Origin: Sphingopyxis terrae subsp. terrae NBRC 15098
GTDB lineage: Bacteria > Pseudomonadota > Alphaproteobacteria > Sphingomonadales > Sphingomonadaceae
Assembly: GCF_001598815.1 (NCBI RefSeq)
Contig: NZ_BCZQ01000013.1
Span: 1-61,856, forward strand
Reading direction: 5' to 3'
Length of the DNA: 61,856 bases
Part shown: positions 43,437-51,485 of the stretch, piece after piece
Layout: each line of letters starts with the position of its first letter
How positions within the stretch are numbered: position 1 is the first letter of the stretch
Notes under the pieces: generated by a model
The model's database searches: none
What the model saw: the letters and a program-made list of their open reading frames with translations, nothing else
What the model was told of the DNA's origin: nothing
Program-made: the position numbers and the translations under genes

Positions 43437-44684
43437 TCAGTCGGCGTCGAGGCCGTAGGCGGTGTGGAGCACGCGGACCGCGAGTTCGGTTTCATCCTCG
43501 TCGATCAGCACGCTGACCTTGATCTCGCTGGTCGAGATCGCCTGGATGTTGATGCCGCGGTCGGCGAGCGCGCGGAACATCGTGCTGGCGACGCCCGCGT
43601 GGCTCTTCATGCCGACGCCGACGACGCTGATCTTTGCGACCTTGTCGTCCGACAGGATGCGGTTGAAGCCGATCTTGTCCTTCGCGGCCTCGAGCAGGTC
43701 GATCGACCGCAAGAGATCGGCGGCGGGAACGGTGAAGGTCACGTCGGTCTCGCCCTTGTCGCGGCCGACATTCTGGATGATCATGTCGACGTTGATCCCC
43801 GCGGCGGCGAGCGGGCCGAAGATGTTGGCGACGCCGCCCGGACGGTCGGGGACGCGCGTCACAATGATCTTCGCTTCATTCTTGTCGTGGGCGATGCCGG
43901 TGATCAGCTGCCGTTCCATCTGATGTTCCTCTATTTCCTCGTCGCTGACGATCATCGTGCCTCTTTTGGGTGCCTCGTCGCCCTCGACGAAGCTGGAAAG
44001 CACCTGTACGCGCACACCCATTTTCATCGCGAGGCCGACCGAGCGCGTCTGGAGCACCTTGGCGCCGACGCTCGCGAGTTCGAGCATTTCTTCGTAGGTG
44101 ACATAGTCGAGCTTGCGCGCGCGCGCGACGATGCGCGGGTCGGTGGTGTAGACGCCGTCGACATCGGTGTAGATGTCACAGCGATCGGCCTCCACCGCCG
44201 CGGCGACCGCGACGGCGCTGGTGTCCGACCCGCCGCGCCCCAGAGTCGAGATGCGGCCATCGTCCATCATCCCCTGAAAGCCCGGGATCACCGCGACCTC
44301 GCCGCGGCCCATCGCCGCGAGCAGCGCGCCCGTTTCGATGTCGAGGATGCGGGCGCGGGCATGCGCCTCTTCGGTGCGGACAGGGAGTTGCCAGCCGAGC
44401 CAGCTTCGCGCGGGAACGCCCATCGCCTGCAGCGTGAGCGCGAGCAGCCCCGACGTGATCTGTTCGCCCGCCGCGACCACGACGTCATATTCGGCAGGGT
44501 CGTAACGCGGGTTGGCCTCGCGGCAAAAATTGACGAGCCGGTCGGTCTCGCCCGCCATCGCGGAGACGACGACGGCCACCTCGTTGCCCTGCGCCACTTC
44601 GCGCGCGACGAGTTTCGCCACGGTGCGAATCCGCTCGGTGCCCGCCATCGACGTGCCCCCGAATTTCATCACGATCCGTGCCAT
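43437..44684 (-). CDS. lysC: aspartate kinase
   Basis: A 415-residue enzyme that phosphorylates aspartate, the first step to lysine, threonine, methionine and diaminopimelate. The start MARIVMKFGGTSMAGTERI (44684) carries the ATP-site KFGGTS; an open upstream extension is unlike the family. Later motifs are GRGGSDTSAVAVAAA and VYTTDPRIV. Two C-terminal ACT domains (from about residue 265: FTVPAADLLRSID, KISVVGVGMKSHAGVA) indicate feedback control. It is divergent from ubiG with about 220 bases between starts. Confidence 0.97.
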   Translation of the reverse strand: MARIVMKFGGTSMAGTERIRTVAKLVAREVAQGNEVAVVVSAMAGETDRLVNFCREANPRYDPAEYDVVVAAGEQITSGLLALTLQAMGVPARSWLGWQLPVRTEEAHARARILDIETGALLAAMGRGEVAVIPGFQGMMDDGRISTLGRGGSDTSAVAVAAAVEADRCDIYTDVDGVYTTDPRIVARARKLDYVTYEEMLELASVGAKVLQTRSVGLAMKMGVRVQVLSSFVEGDEAPKRGTMIVSDEEIEEHQMERQLITGIAHDKNEAKIIVTRVPDRPGGVANIFGPLAAAGINVDMIIQNVGRDKGETDVTFTVPAADLLRSIDLLEAAKDKIGFNRILSDDKVAKISVVGVGMKSHAGVASTMFRALADRGINIQAISTSEIKVSVLIDEDETELAVRVLHTAYGLDAD

Positions 44685-44906
44685 CTCGTCCCGCCTTTTC
44701 GCAAACTGGTTTCGGCCGCAACTTCCAAGGATTTCCGCGGCGACCGCGCTGTTAGGGAAGGGGGAGCGCGATGGCAAGGCCGACAGATTATACCATCAGG
44801 ATATTTTTTCTTGTCTGTTCGCAACAGGAGCGCGGGTATCCGCCGAACGATTATTCTATCCCGATAAGTCTTGTGCCGCGCCGGGCGGGGTGCCAAATCG
44901 CGCTCT

Positions 44907-45632
44907 ATGAGCGCTACGACAATCAATCCGCACGAAGCCGCCCATTTCGGCGCGCTCGCCGCCGACTGGTGGGATCCGCACGGCTCGTCCGCCATGCTGC
45001 ACAAGCTCAACCCGGTGCGCCTGTCCTATATTCGCGACCGGATCGACGCGCATTGGCTGACCGACAGCCGCGATCTGAAGCCGCTCGCCGGCAAGCGCGC
45101 GCTCGACGTCGGGTGCGGCGCGGGCCTGCTTGCAGAACCGCTTGCGCGGATGGGGGCGGCGGTGACGGGGGTCGATGCCGCACCCGAAAATATCGCCGCG
45201 GCGCGCGCGCATGCGGCCGGGCAGGGGCTGGGAATCGACTATCATGCGGGCGAACTGGCGGCACTGCCGCCCGCGACCTTCGACCTCGTCACCTCGATGG
45301 AGGTGGTCGAGCATGTGGCCGATCCGGCGGCCTTCATCGCCGAACTTGCCGCGCGCCTGGCGCCCGGCGGACTGATGATCCTGTCGACGCCCAATCGCAC
45401 CGCCCTGTCGAAGCTGCTGCTCGTCGAGGCGGCCGAGCGGATCGGCGCCGTACCGCGCGGCACGCACGACTGGGACCAGCTTCTGAAGCCCGAAGAATTG
45501 ACCGCGCTCCTAGCGGCGGCGGGGCTTGAAGTCGTCGACCGCACCGGCCTCGCGCCATCGGCAGCGCGCGGGTTCAAGCTCGGCGGCAGCGAAGCGCTGA
45601 ACTATCTGCTCGCGGCGCAGCGCGCCGGCTGA
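44907..45632 (+). CDS. ubiG: ubiquinone biosynthesis O-methyltransferase
   Basis: A 241-residue SAM-dependent methyltransferase that catalyses both O-methylations in ubiquinone synthesis. HEAAHFGALAADWWDPHG and LHKLNPVRLSYIRDRI are the UbiG signature, and ALDVGCGAGLLAEPLARMG is the SAM-binding motif. The start MSATTINPHEAAHF (44907) gives the normal N-terminus; an ATG 36 bases earlier adds unconserved residues. It and lysC form the divergent arrangement often seen in alphaproteobacteria. Confidence 0.96.
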   Translation: MSATTINPHEAAHFGALAADWWDPHGSSAMLHKLNPVRLSYIRDRIDAHWLTDSRDLKPLAGKRALDVGCGAGLLAEPLARMGAAVTGVDAAPENIAAARAHAAGQGLGIDYHAGELAALPPATFDLVTSMEVVEHVADPAAFIAELAARLAPGGLMILSTPNRTALSKLLLVEAAERIGAVPRGTHDWDQLLKPEELTALLAAAGLEVVDRTGLAPSAARGFKLGGSEALNYLLAAQRAG

Positions 45633-45846
45633 TCGCGCGCTTGATCGCGGCGCCGGCGCCTGATAGGCACCGCTGCGATGACCAACGACCGATCCCTTCG
45701 ATTCAAGGCGTATTGGCGCTCCTTTACCTAAGGAGCGGCATGGCATCATTCATCATGACCATGGCCGCCGTGTCGGAAGGCGAATGGTCATTATCATGAA
45801 ACCGCACCCCTCTGTCACGGCGCGCCTTTTAGAAGAGACGCTTGCG

Positions 45847-46359
45847 ATGACAGAGACTTTGATCCGCCTCACCACCCCGCGATGCCGCATCGACCGGCTG
45901 GTCGCCGATGATGCCGCCGATCTGTGGGCGATCACCGATGCGTCGGTGACGTCGCAGGTCCATTTCCTGCCCGAACCCTTCACCAAGGACGAAGCCGCCG
46001 CGCTGATCGCGCGGTCGCGCGGCGACGATGTCTTCCACGCCGTGCGCGACGCGGCGGGGCTCGCCGGGGTCATCGGCGTCCACCGCCGCGGCGCGGGCGA
46101 ATATGAGGTCGGGTACTGGTTTGCGGCGCGCGCGCGCGGGCAAGGGCTGGCGCGCGAGGCGGTCGGCGCGACGGTGCGCGAGATAGCGGCGGCGCGGCGC
46201 GGCGCGACGGTCGTCGCCGAATGCCGGCCAGGCAATGCGCGGTCCGAAGCTTTGCTGCGCGCGGTCGGCTTCGTATCGACGGGCACTGCGGGACGGCGCC
46301 CCGGGCGCGCGCTGTTCGTGTGGCGCGCGGCGCCGGGCGAGCGGATCGATGTGTGCTGA
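45847..46359 (+). CDS. GNAT family N-acetyltransferase (RimJ/RimL-like)
   Basis: A 170-residue acetyltransferase beginning MTETLIRLTTPRCRIDRL. The GNAT CoA-binding loop is WFAARARGQGLAREAVGA, and the following AECRPGNARSEALLRAVGF is typical of the RimJ/RimL/ribosomal-protein-serine branch. Two in-frame ATGs lie 51 and 63 bases upstream, but the residues they add look unconserved, so this start is preferred with moderate confidence. Substrate unknown. It converges with the SH3-like gene. Confidence 0.88.
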   Translation: MTETLIRLTTPRCRIDRLVADDAADLWAITDASVTSQVHFLPEPFTKDEAAALIARSRGDDVFHAVRDAAGLAGVIGVHRRGAGEYEVGYWFAARARGQGLAREAVGATVREIAAARRGATVVAECRPGNARSEALLRAVGFVSTGTAGRRPGRALFVWRAAPGERIDVC

Positions 46360-46380
46360 GGGTGCTGAGGGCCGGCTCGA

Positions 46381-46686
46381 TCAGGACCCGAACGCGGCAA
46401 GGCGGCGGCGGTCGACCCAGCCGGTAGCGCAGGTCGCCCCGCGCGCGGGCACACAACTGTTGCGGCGGCTGGCATAGGCGACCCACGCCCAGCCGCCCTG
46501 TTCGCCGCACACGAGGACGCGCGTTCCAGCGCGCAGCCGGTCGGTCTTGCGCGCGGCGAGGCTGGGCGAGCGATAGACGGCGACGCGGGCGCTCTGCGCG
46601 CTGCCCGTGACGACCGCGGGCGGACAGGCGGCGGGCGCGGTGGCGCCCTGCATCGCGAGTGCGAGTGTCGCAAAGATTGTCAACAT
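46381..46686 (-). CDS. small exported SH3-like domain protein
   Basis: A 101-residue protein with a signal peptide (MLTIFATLALAMQGATA). The mature part VAVYRSPSLAARKTDRLRAG, LVCGEQGGWAWVAY and GWVDRRRLAAF matches the bacterial SH3 (SH3_3) pattern, found in envelope proteins that contact peptidoglycan or other surface polymers. Four cysteines could form two disulfides in the periplasm. It lies just upstream of the lipase-like gene's stop on the same strand (43 bases), with no known partner. Confidence 0.78.
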   Translation of the reverse strand: MLTIFATLALAMQGATAPAACPPAVVTGSAQSARVAVYRSPSLAARKTDRLRAGTRVLVCGEQGGWAWVAYASRRNSCVPARGATCATGWVDRRRLAAFGS

Positions 46687-46729
46687 CGGCGCATTCCTTT
46701 GGCTGGCTCAGTCGCCAGCCTATCGCACA

Positions 46730-47470
46730 TCAGCCTATCTCTTCGGTTAACGCCTTGGCAATTGCGGCGACCGACGTCGGGGCATAGGCAAAGCCCATAT
46801 GCGCGCATTCGACCTCGATCTGCCGGTCGCTTTCGTGCGGCAGGCCGCGCGCGCTGTTCACCGCGACGACGCCGTCATGCTTGGACCATAAGGCAAAGGT
46901 CGGCATTTCGGGGCGCGGCGCCGGGTGGAAGTCGATGGGGGGATTGTCGACCGGGTGGCGCGCGATCAGATGATAGAGCCGCCGGGCGCGGTTGGCGCGG
47001 CGGCTGCCCGAAAAGGGCGAGCCGAGCGTGACGACGCGCGCGACCTTGTGCGGGTGGTGCTTGGCATATTCGCGCGCATAGATGCCACCGAGGCTCCAGC
47101 CGACGAGCGCGGGCGGCTGTCCGGTGCGCGCGATGATCCATTCGACGCGCGCGTCGATGCGGTCGATTATGTCGGCGGTTGCGCCGCGATTGAAGCCGAG
47201 GCCCCAGGCATAGCAGCGAAAGCCCGCGCGGCGCAGGTCGGCGCGCAGCGCCTTCGTCGACCAGTCGCCCGACAGAAATCCCGGCAGCACCATCACCGGC
47301 GGGTGGGCGCTGTCCGGATTGGGTTCGGGCGGCATCGGCCGGACGCGCCCGCCGAGCGCGCGCAGCAGCGACCCCGCCTCGCGCCAGAGCAGCGCCAGTC
47401 GCGGCGGGGCGTCGGGGTCGGGCACGCGCGCCGGCCACAGGGCACGCCGGGAGAGATAGCTGCGGATCAT
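46730..47470 (-). CDS. alpha/beta hydrolase (lipase-like)
   Basis: A 246-residue serine hydrolase. The nucleophile elbow is VGWSLGGIYAREYAK, the oxyanion segment PPVMVLPGFLSGDW, and the acid/His triad members are WSKHDGVV and CAHMGFAY. The GFLSGDWSTKAL and TLGSPFSGSRRANRARRLY segments are like a sphingomonad group of hydrolases annotated as lipase/alpha-beta hydrolases. The start MIRSYLSRRAL was chosen because upstream codons run into the following gene on the same strand. Substrate unknown. Confidence 0.87.
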   Translation of the reverse strand: MIRSYLSRRALWPARVPDPDAPPRLALLWREAGSLLRALGGRVRPMPPEPNPDSAHPPVMVLPGFLSGDWSTKALRADLRRAGFRCYAWGLGFNRGATADIIDRIDARVEWIIARTGQPPALVGWSLGGIYAREYAKHHPHKVARVVTLGSPFSGSRRANRARRLYHLIARHPVDNPPIDFHPAPRPEMPTFALWSKHDGVVAVNSARGLPHESDRQIEVECAHMGFAYAPTSVAAIAKALTEEIG

Positions 47471-47484
47471 CGTCGGCGCGGCAG

Positions 47485-48657
47485 TCAGGCCTTCGGCACC
47501 AGCTTCAGCAGCTTGCCGTCCTTGCCGTCGGTCAGCAGCCAGACGCTGCCGTCGTCGCGCACCTCGACCTCGCGGATGCGGGTGCCGAAGTCCCAGCGAT
47601 CGGACTTGTGCAGCGTGTCGCCGTCGATCGCCATGCGGATCAGCCCCTTGCCCGACAGCGCACCCATCAGCAGGCTGTTCTTCCAGCCGGGATAGGCGTC
47701 GCCGCCGTACCAGACGAGCCCGGCGGGCGACACGGAGGGGTTCCACCATAGCTTCGGCGCGGCAAATTCGGGGCGGGTCGGATGGTCGGGAATGTCGCGG
47801 CCGTCATAATGATCGCCGTTCGACACGATCGGATAGCCGTAATTGGCCTTTGCTGCGACCAGATTGACCTCGTCGCCGCCCTTTGGCCCCATTTCCTGAT
47901 TCCACAGCCGCCCGCTGCCGTCGAACGCGAGGCCCAGGATATTGCGATGGCCGAGCGACCAGATTTGCGCGGTCACGCCGCCCTCAGCGGCAAAGGGGTT
48001 GTCGGCGGGGACGCTGCCGTCGGGGTTCAGGCGCAGGATCTTGCCGAGATTGGCCTTCATGTCCTGCGCCGGATCGAACTTCTGCCGTTCGCCCGAGCCG
48101 ATGAACAAATATCGGCCATCGGGCGAGAAGGCGAGGCGGTGCGAATAATGGCCGCGGCCGGGCACTTTGGGATCCTGTTTCCAGATCACCTCGAGCCCAT
48201 CGAGGCGCGGCGCGGCGCCCTGAACCAGCTTCGCCCGGCCGACGACGGCACCGGCGGTGTCGCCTGGGCCGGCTTCGGCCCAGCTCAGGTAAATGGTACC
48301 GCTCTGCGCGAAATCGGGGGCGAGGATCACATCGCCGAGGCCGCCCTGTCCGGCGTAGAGAACCGGGGGAACCCCTGCGACGTCTCGCGCGGCGCCGCCT
48401 TCTTCCCAGAGTTTGAGTTTGCCCGATTTTTCGGTGACGAGCGCGAGGCGCGTTCCGGGCAGGAAGGTCATCGCCCACGGTTCGTTGAAGGCCGCCGCTT
48501 CCTGCACCGTGAAGGGCGCATCGGCGAGCGCGGTCGCGGGCTGCGCACCCGACGTGTCGAGCGCGGCGCTGTCGGTGGCCGCGTTGCTGGGGGTTCCGGT
48601 CGAACAGGCGGCGACGGCCAGCGCGGCCGATAGCGCAAGGGCGGGGATTTTCTGCAT
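47485..48657 (-). CDS. PQQ-dependent sugar dehydrogenase family lipoprotein
   Basis: A 390-residue exported protein of the soluble glucose/sorbosone dehydrogenase (six-bladed beta-propeller) family. The N-terminus MQKIPALALSAALAVAACST ends in a lipobox, so it is probably lipid-anchored. Family segments are EPWAMTFLPGTRLALVTEKSG, GHYSHRLAFSPDGRYLFIGSGERQ, GHRNILGLAFDGSGRLWNQE and PKGGDEVNLVAAKANYGYP. It should bind PQQ and oxidise aldose sugars, though many family members have unknown substrates. It lies 14 bases downstream of the ATG of the lipase-like gene, on the same strand. Confidence 0.9.
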   Translation of the reverse strand: MQKIPALALSAALAVAACSTGTPSNAATDSAALDTSGAQPATALADAPFTVQEAAAFNEPWAMTFLPGTRLALVTEKSGKLKLWEEGGAARDVAGVPPVLYAGQGGLGDVILAPDFAQSGTIYLSWAEAGPGDTAGAVVGRAKLVQGAAPRLDGLEVIWKQDPKVPGRGHYSHRLAFSPDGRYLFIGSGERQKFDPAQDMKANLGKILRLNPDGSVPADNPFAAEGGVTAQIWSLGHRNILGLAFDGSGRLWNQEMGPKGGDEVNLVAAKANYGYPIVSNGDHYDGRDIPDHPTRPEFAAPKLWWNPSVSPAGLVWYGGDAYPGWKNSLLMGALSGKGLIRMAIDGDTLHKSDRWDFGTRIREVEVRDDGSVWLLTDGKDGKLLKLVPKA

Positions 48658-48736
48658 GAAAAGGCTCGCTTTGCTGGGGAGGTGAGCGGCCAGTCTGGCG
48701 CGCCCGCCCGGAAAAGTCGAGAGGATGTGCGGCGCG

Positions 48737-49372
48737 TTAGCGGTTCGCGGCTTCGCGGCGCGCGGTGATTTCCTCGACGCTGTCCATGATCGCATCCATC
48801 GCCTCGCTCGCCGGAACCGCGTCCGAGCGGCGCTGCGAGAATTGGCCTCGATCCATGATCTCTTCGAGCGCGGTGCGCGCGCGCGACACGCGACTTTTCA
48901 TCGTGCCGAGTGCGCAGTCGCAAATCTGCGCCGCTTCCTCATACGACATGCCGCCCGCGCCGACGAGGATCAGCGCCTCGCGCTGGTCCTGCGGTAATTC
49001 CATCAGCGCGCGCTGGAGATCGGCCATCTCGCCCGAATCTTCCTGCGACGCGGGGGTCGACAGCGTGCGCTCGACGGTTGTTTCGTCATATTCGCCGTGA
49101 AATTTGTTGCGGCGCATCTGCGAAAGGAAGGTGTTGCGCAGGATGACGAAGGTCCACGCCTTGATCGAGGTGCCGCGTTCGAAGCGCGCACGCGACGCCC
49201 ACGCCTTGACCATCGTGTCCTGCGTCAGATCGTCGGCCAGATCGGGATTGCCCGACAGGCTGCGCCCATAAGCGCGCAGATGCGGGATGACGCCAGCGAG
49301 AAGCGCCTTGAATTCGCCGTCCGACAGGCTGTCATTTTCCTGCGAACGCGGCGCAGCAGCAGGGCGGGTCAT
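48737..49372 (-). CDS. ecfG: general stress response sigma factor (EcfG)
   Basis: A 211-residue group-15 ECF sigma factor. Region 2 is HLRAYGRSLSGNPDLADDLTQD..MVKAW and region 4 is MELPQDQREALILVGAGGMSYEEAAQICDCALGTMKSRVSRAR. Together with RNA polymerase it transcribes GGAAC/CGTT promoters under stress. Its ATG shares one base with the stop of nepR (TGATG), the standard nepR-ecfG coupling. The start MTRPAAAPRSQEN (49372) was chosen for that overlap; the open frame upstream covers nepR. Two promoters of its own class are close by. Confidence 0.94.
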   Translation of the reverse strand: MTRPAAAPRSQENDSLSDGEFKALLAGVIPHLRAYGRSLSGNPDLADDLTQDTMVKAWASRARFERGTSIKAWTFVILRNTFLSQMRRNKFHGEYDETTVERTLSTPASQEDSGEMADLQRALMELPQDQREALILVGAGGMSYEEAAQICDCALGTMKSRVSRARTALEEIMDRGQFSQRRSDAVPASEAMDAIMDSVEEITARREAANR

Positions 49373-49563
49373 CAGAGTTTCGGGCTTTTCTGATCGAGTT
49401 GGGCCAAAAGATCGAGCATCTGGTCGGGAAGCTTTTCGGCGACGACGCTGCCATAGATCATGCGCAGCTTCGCACTCACCGGCTCGGGTGACTGCCGACC
49501 GGTCAGCGTGCGATGCCACTGGTCGCTGTCCGTCCCCGGAAAGCTGCCGTTCGTGCGGCGCAC
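49372..49563 (-). CDS. nepR: NepR anti-sigma factor
   Basis: A 63-residue anti-sigma factor that holds EcfG until phosphorylated PhyR takes its place. The core LRMIYGSVVAEKLPDQMLDLLAQLD is the NepR domain. The start given here is a GTG at 49563 with a GGAGGAA ribosome binding site 9 bases before it. A longer 85-residue version from ATG at 49629 is in frame, but an exact EcfG promoter (-10 at 49638-49641) lies so close that its transcript would begin 1-3 bases before that ATG, so the GTG is preferred. The stop overlaps the sigma factor start. Confidence 0.85.
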   Translation of the reverse strand: MRRTNGSFPGTDSDQWHRTLTGRQSPEPVSAKLRMIYGSVVAEKLPDQMLDLLAQLDQKSPKL

Positions 49564-49637
49564 GACTTCGGCTTCCTCCGCCGGGTGGGGCGGCTTGCCG
49601 TTGATCCTGTTGTCACCATGCGTAGCCATGCCGAAGC

Positions 49638-49662
49638 AACGAGGAAGATCGCCGCTGGTTCC
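49638..49662 (-). promoter_or_regulatory. EcfG promoter of nepR-ecfG
   Basis: On the minus strand GGAAC (49662-49658), a 16-base spacer and CGTT (49641-49638) match the EcfG consensus at every defined position. This means the anti-sigma/sigma operon is itself driven by EcfG, giving autoregulation. Confidence 0.85.
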
Positions 49663-49794
49663 CGGCAATTTCGATTTTGCGACGAATGCGTTGCCAAGGT
49701 GCCACACGCGCCCTAAGCAGGCTGGGCAGGCCCGCACGGGTTTGCGGATGGGGTCACAACGCTCCTTGAATGGGGAAGCCGGGAGTCATGTGAC

Positions 49795-50211
49795 TTGCGA
49801 TCGATTATCTATGTCAGCGTTGCGGACCCGCTGATAACGCCCGACGACATTGCCGATATTCTGGGTACGGCACGCCGCAACAATGCTCGCGATGCGCTGA
49901 CCGGCGCCCTGATCTTCAACGGGCATAATTTCATGCAATTGCTGGAAGGCCCGGGCGACAAGGTCGAGGCGTGCCTCGCCGCGATCCGCGACGACCGCCG
50001 TCACAGCGGTATGGTCGAGGTGCGGCGTCGTGACATCGACCACCGCGAATTCGGCGACTGGTCGATGCTCTACGAACCCAATTTTGACGGGCATGAGGAC
50101 AGTCTGAGGCGGCTGGCCGCCAACGGCCGGCTCGACCCCGTCGACGAACAGATGATGGCCAATTTCATCGCGCTTGGACGTCGCCGGCCGACGGCCGCGG
50201 TTCCCGCCTGA
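49795..50211 (+). CDS. BLUF-domain blue-light photoreceptor
   Basis: A 138-residue single-domain flavin photoreceptor beginning (TTG start at 49795) MRSIIYVSVAD. BLUF residues are in place: Tyr6, Asn30 (ARRNNARDALTG), Gln48 (NFMQLLEG), Trp89 and Met91 (DWSML). A GGGAG ribosome binding site lies about 10 bases upstream of the TTG. With no output domain it should act by protein-protein contact. It lies between nepR and a second EcfG-like sigma gene, divergent from nepR, which suggests a light input to the stress circuit; that is inference from position. Confidence 0.92.
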   Translation: MRSIIYVSVADPLITPDDIADILGTARRNNARDALTGALIFNGHNFMQLLEGPGDKVEACLAAIRDDRRHSGMVEVRRRDIDHREFGDWSMLYEPNFDGHEDSLRRLAANGRLDPVDEQMMANFIALGRRRPTAAVPA

Positions 50212-50265
50212 GCCATTGCGGCAGGGATCGCCGCTTTCCATCGACGTTTCAACGCGCTAAGCCCG

Positions 50266-50922
50266 ATGCCAGACGCATCGAGAGATTGCCCAGATAAAGG
50301 CCCGATTATCAGCGACGACACGCCCCGACCGCTCGACGACGCCAGCTTCAAGCAGGAGCTGGCGGCGATGCTGCCGCATCTGCGCGCCTTCGGCCGCAGC
50401 CTGACGGGCAACGCCGACCTGGCCGACGATCTGGTGCAGGAAACCATGCTGAAGGCATGGAAGGCGCGCGCAAGCTATATTCCGGGGCCGTCGAGCATGA
50501 AGAGCTGGGCCTTCGTCATCCTGCGCAACTGTTTCCTGTCGCAGATGCGGCGCAAGAAATTCACCGCCGACTATGATGAGCTGGCCGCCGAACGCCTGCT
50601 CGTCGCGCCCGACGATCAGGACGACAGCCTGCACCTGTCGGACGTGCAGCGCGCGCTGATGATGCTGCCCGTCGACCAGCGCGAGGCGCTGATCCTTATC
50701 GGCGCAGGGCAATTATCCTATGAGGAAGGCGCCGACATCTGCGGCGTCGCGGTCGGCACGATGAAAAGCCGCGTCTCGCGCGCCCGGGCCGCCTTGCAGG
50801 CGATCCTTGACGGCGGCGAGATGCCGCTGCGCAGCGACGACCCGCTGCCGCCGAGCGAAGCCTTCGCGACGATCATGGGCAGCGTCGACCAACTGACAGG
50901 CGGGGGGCCATCGCCGGATTGA
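50266..50922 (+). CDS. second EcfG-like ECF sigma factor
   Basis: A 218-residue paralogue of the sigma factor at 48737, with the same region-2 (HLRAFGRSLTGNADLADDLVQ) and region-4 (MLPVDQREALILIGAGQLSYEEGADICG) blocks and a similar C-terminal extension. It is on the opposite strand, 54 bases after the BLUF gene, and may be cotranscribed with it. A weak EcfG-like element (GGGAT, 16 bases, CGTT at 50245-50248) lies upstream. Paralogous EcfGs in alphaproteobacteria often differ in strength or in NepR control. I cannot tell which is dominant here. Confidence 0.9.
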   Translation: MPDASRDCPDKGPIISDDTPRPLDDASFKQELAAMLPHLRAFGRSLTGNADLADDLVQETMLKAWKARASYIPGPSSMKSWAFVILRNCFLSQMRRKKFTADYDELAAERLLVAPDDQDDSLHLSDVQRALMMLPVDQREALILIGAGQLSYEEGADICGVAVGTMKSRVSRARAALQAILDGGEMPLRSDDPLPPSEAFATIMGSVDQLTGGGPSPD

Positions 50923-50967
50923 CGGCGCCTGCGTGGCGGGTGCGGGGTTGGAAGCGGACGTTACCCA

Positions 50968-51390
50968 CTAGCGTAAGTTAGCGAGCATCCCTCCGCACGG
51001 AGCCGTCTCATCTGAAATTCCAGAGCGCTGCGTGACTAGCACTGTTTTATTACCAATCTGGACTTGGGTCGGGAGTTTCGTTTGGTCTGCTTCCATAAAC
51101 TCAACAACAAGCACAGTAGGGGACGACCACCTCAGATTCACCCCCCAGCTGCACTCGTTTCGCGTGGCTCCATATAGCGCACCTGCAGCGACGGTGTCGT
51201 CTGTTTCTGCGCGCGATGGCTTCAGTTTAATCTCGTATCCGAACGCAGTCGTTGCGCCGCCGTTCGTCTCGAACAGTATGGCGCGGGTCGTTCCGTCAGG
51301 TGAGGTAACTGGCGCGACCTCATCACTGCTGGGTTGGTCTATACAGCTGCAGAGCAGGAAAACTGTTGGTAGCAGAATGATGGGGCGCAT
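50968..51390 (-). CDS. AT-richer hypothetical lipoprotein
   Basis: A 140-residue protein with signal MRPIILLPTVFLLCSC ending in a lipobox-like cysteine, so it is probably a lipoprotein. No family is recognised. Base composition and codon use are less GC-biased than the sigma and phyR genes on both sides, so it may have been inserted into the stress locus. The start at 51390 is preferred to an ATG 33 bases earlier because it puts the signal peptide at the N-terminus. Two further cysteines (ECSWG, PCGGM) could form a disulfide. Confidence 0.6.
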   Translation of the reverse strand: MRPIILLPTVFLLCSCIDQPSSDEVAPVTSPDGTTRAILFETNGGATTAFGYEIKLKPSRAETDDTVAAGALYGATRNECSWGVNLRWSSPTVLVVEFMEADQTKLPTQVQIGNKTVLVTQRSGISDETAPCGGMLANLR

Positions 51391-51485
51391 CAGGCAAACT
51401 TGCCATGGAGCATGTATGTCCACAATCGGTCGTTTCCGGTCACTCGCTCCGTATCGGGGTGAGCGCCCCGGTGGCCAGCGAAGCC

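Noticed and set aside
44771..44906. Possible short gene before ubiG beginning MARPTDYTIR with a ribosome binding site
   Set aside because: The frame continues out of phase into ubiG with no stop at a sensible place and no family resemblance, so it is more likely leader sequence.
45719..45737. GCTCCTT/AAGGAGC hairpin before the GNAT gene
   Set aside because: It has a seven-base stem without a T-run and no link to a known regulatory element.
50224..50248. EcfG promoter before the second sigma gene
   Set aside because: CGTT and spacing fit, but the -35 element (GGGAT) matches at only three of five positions; mentioned within the gene entry instead.
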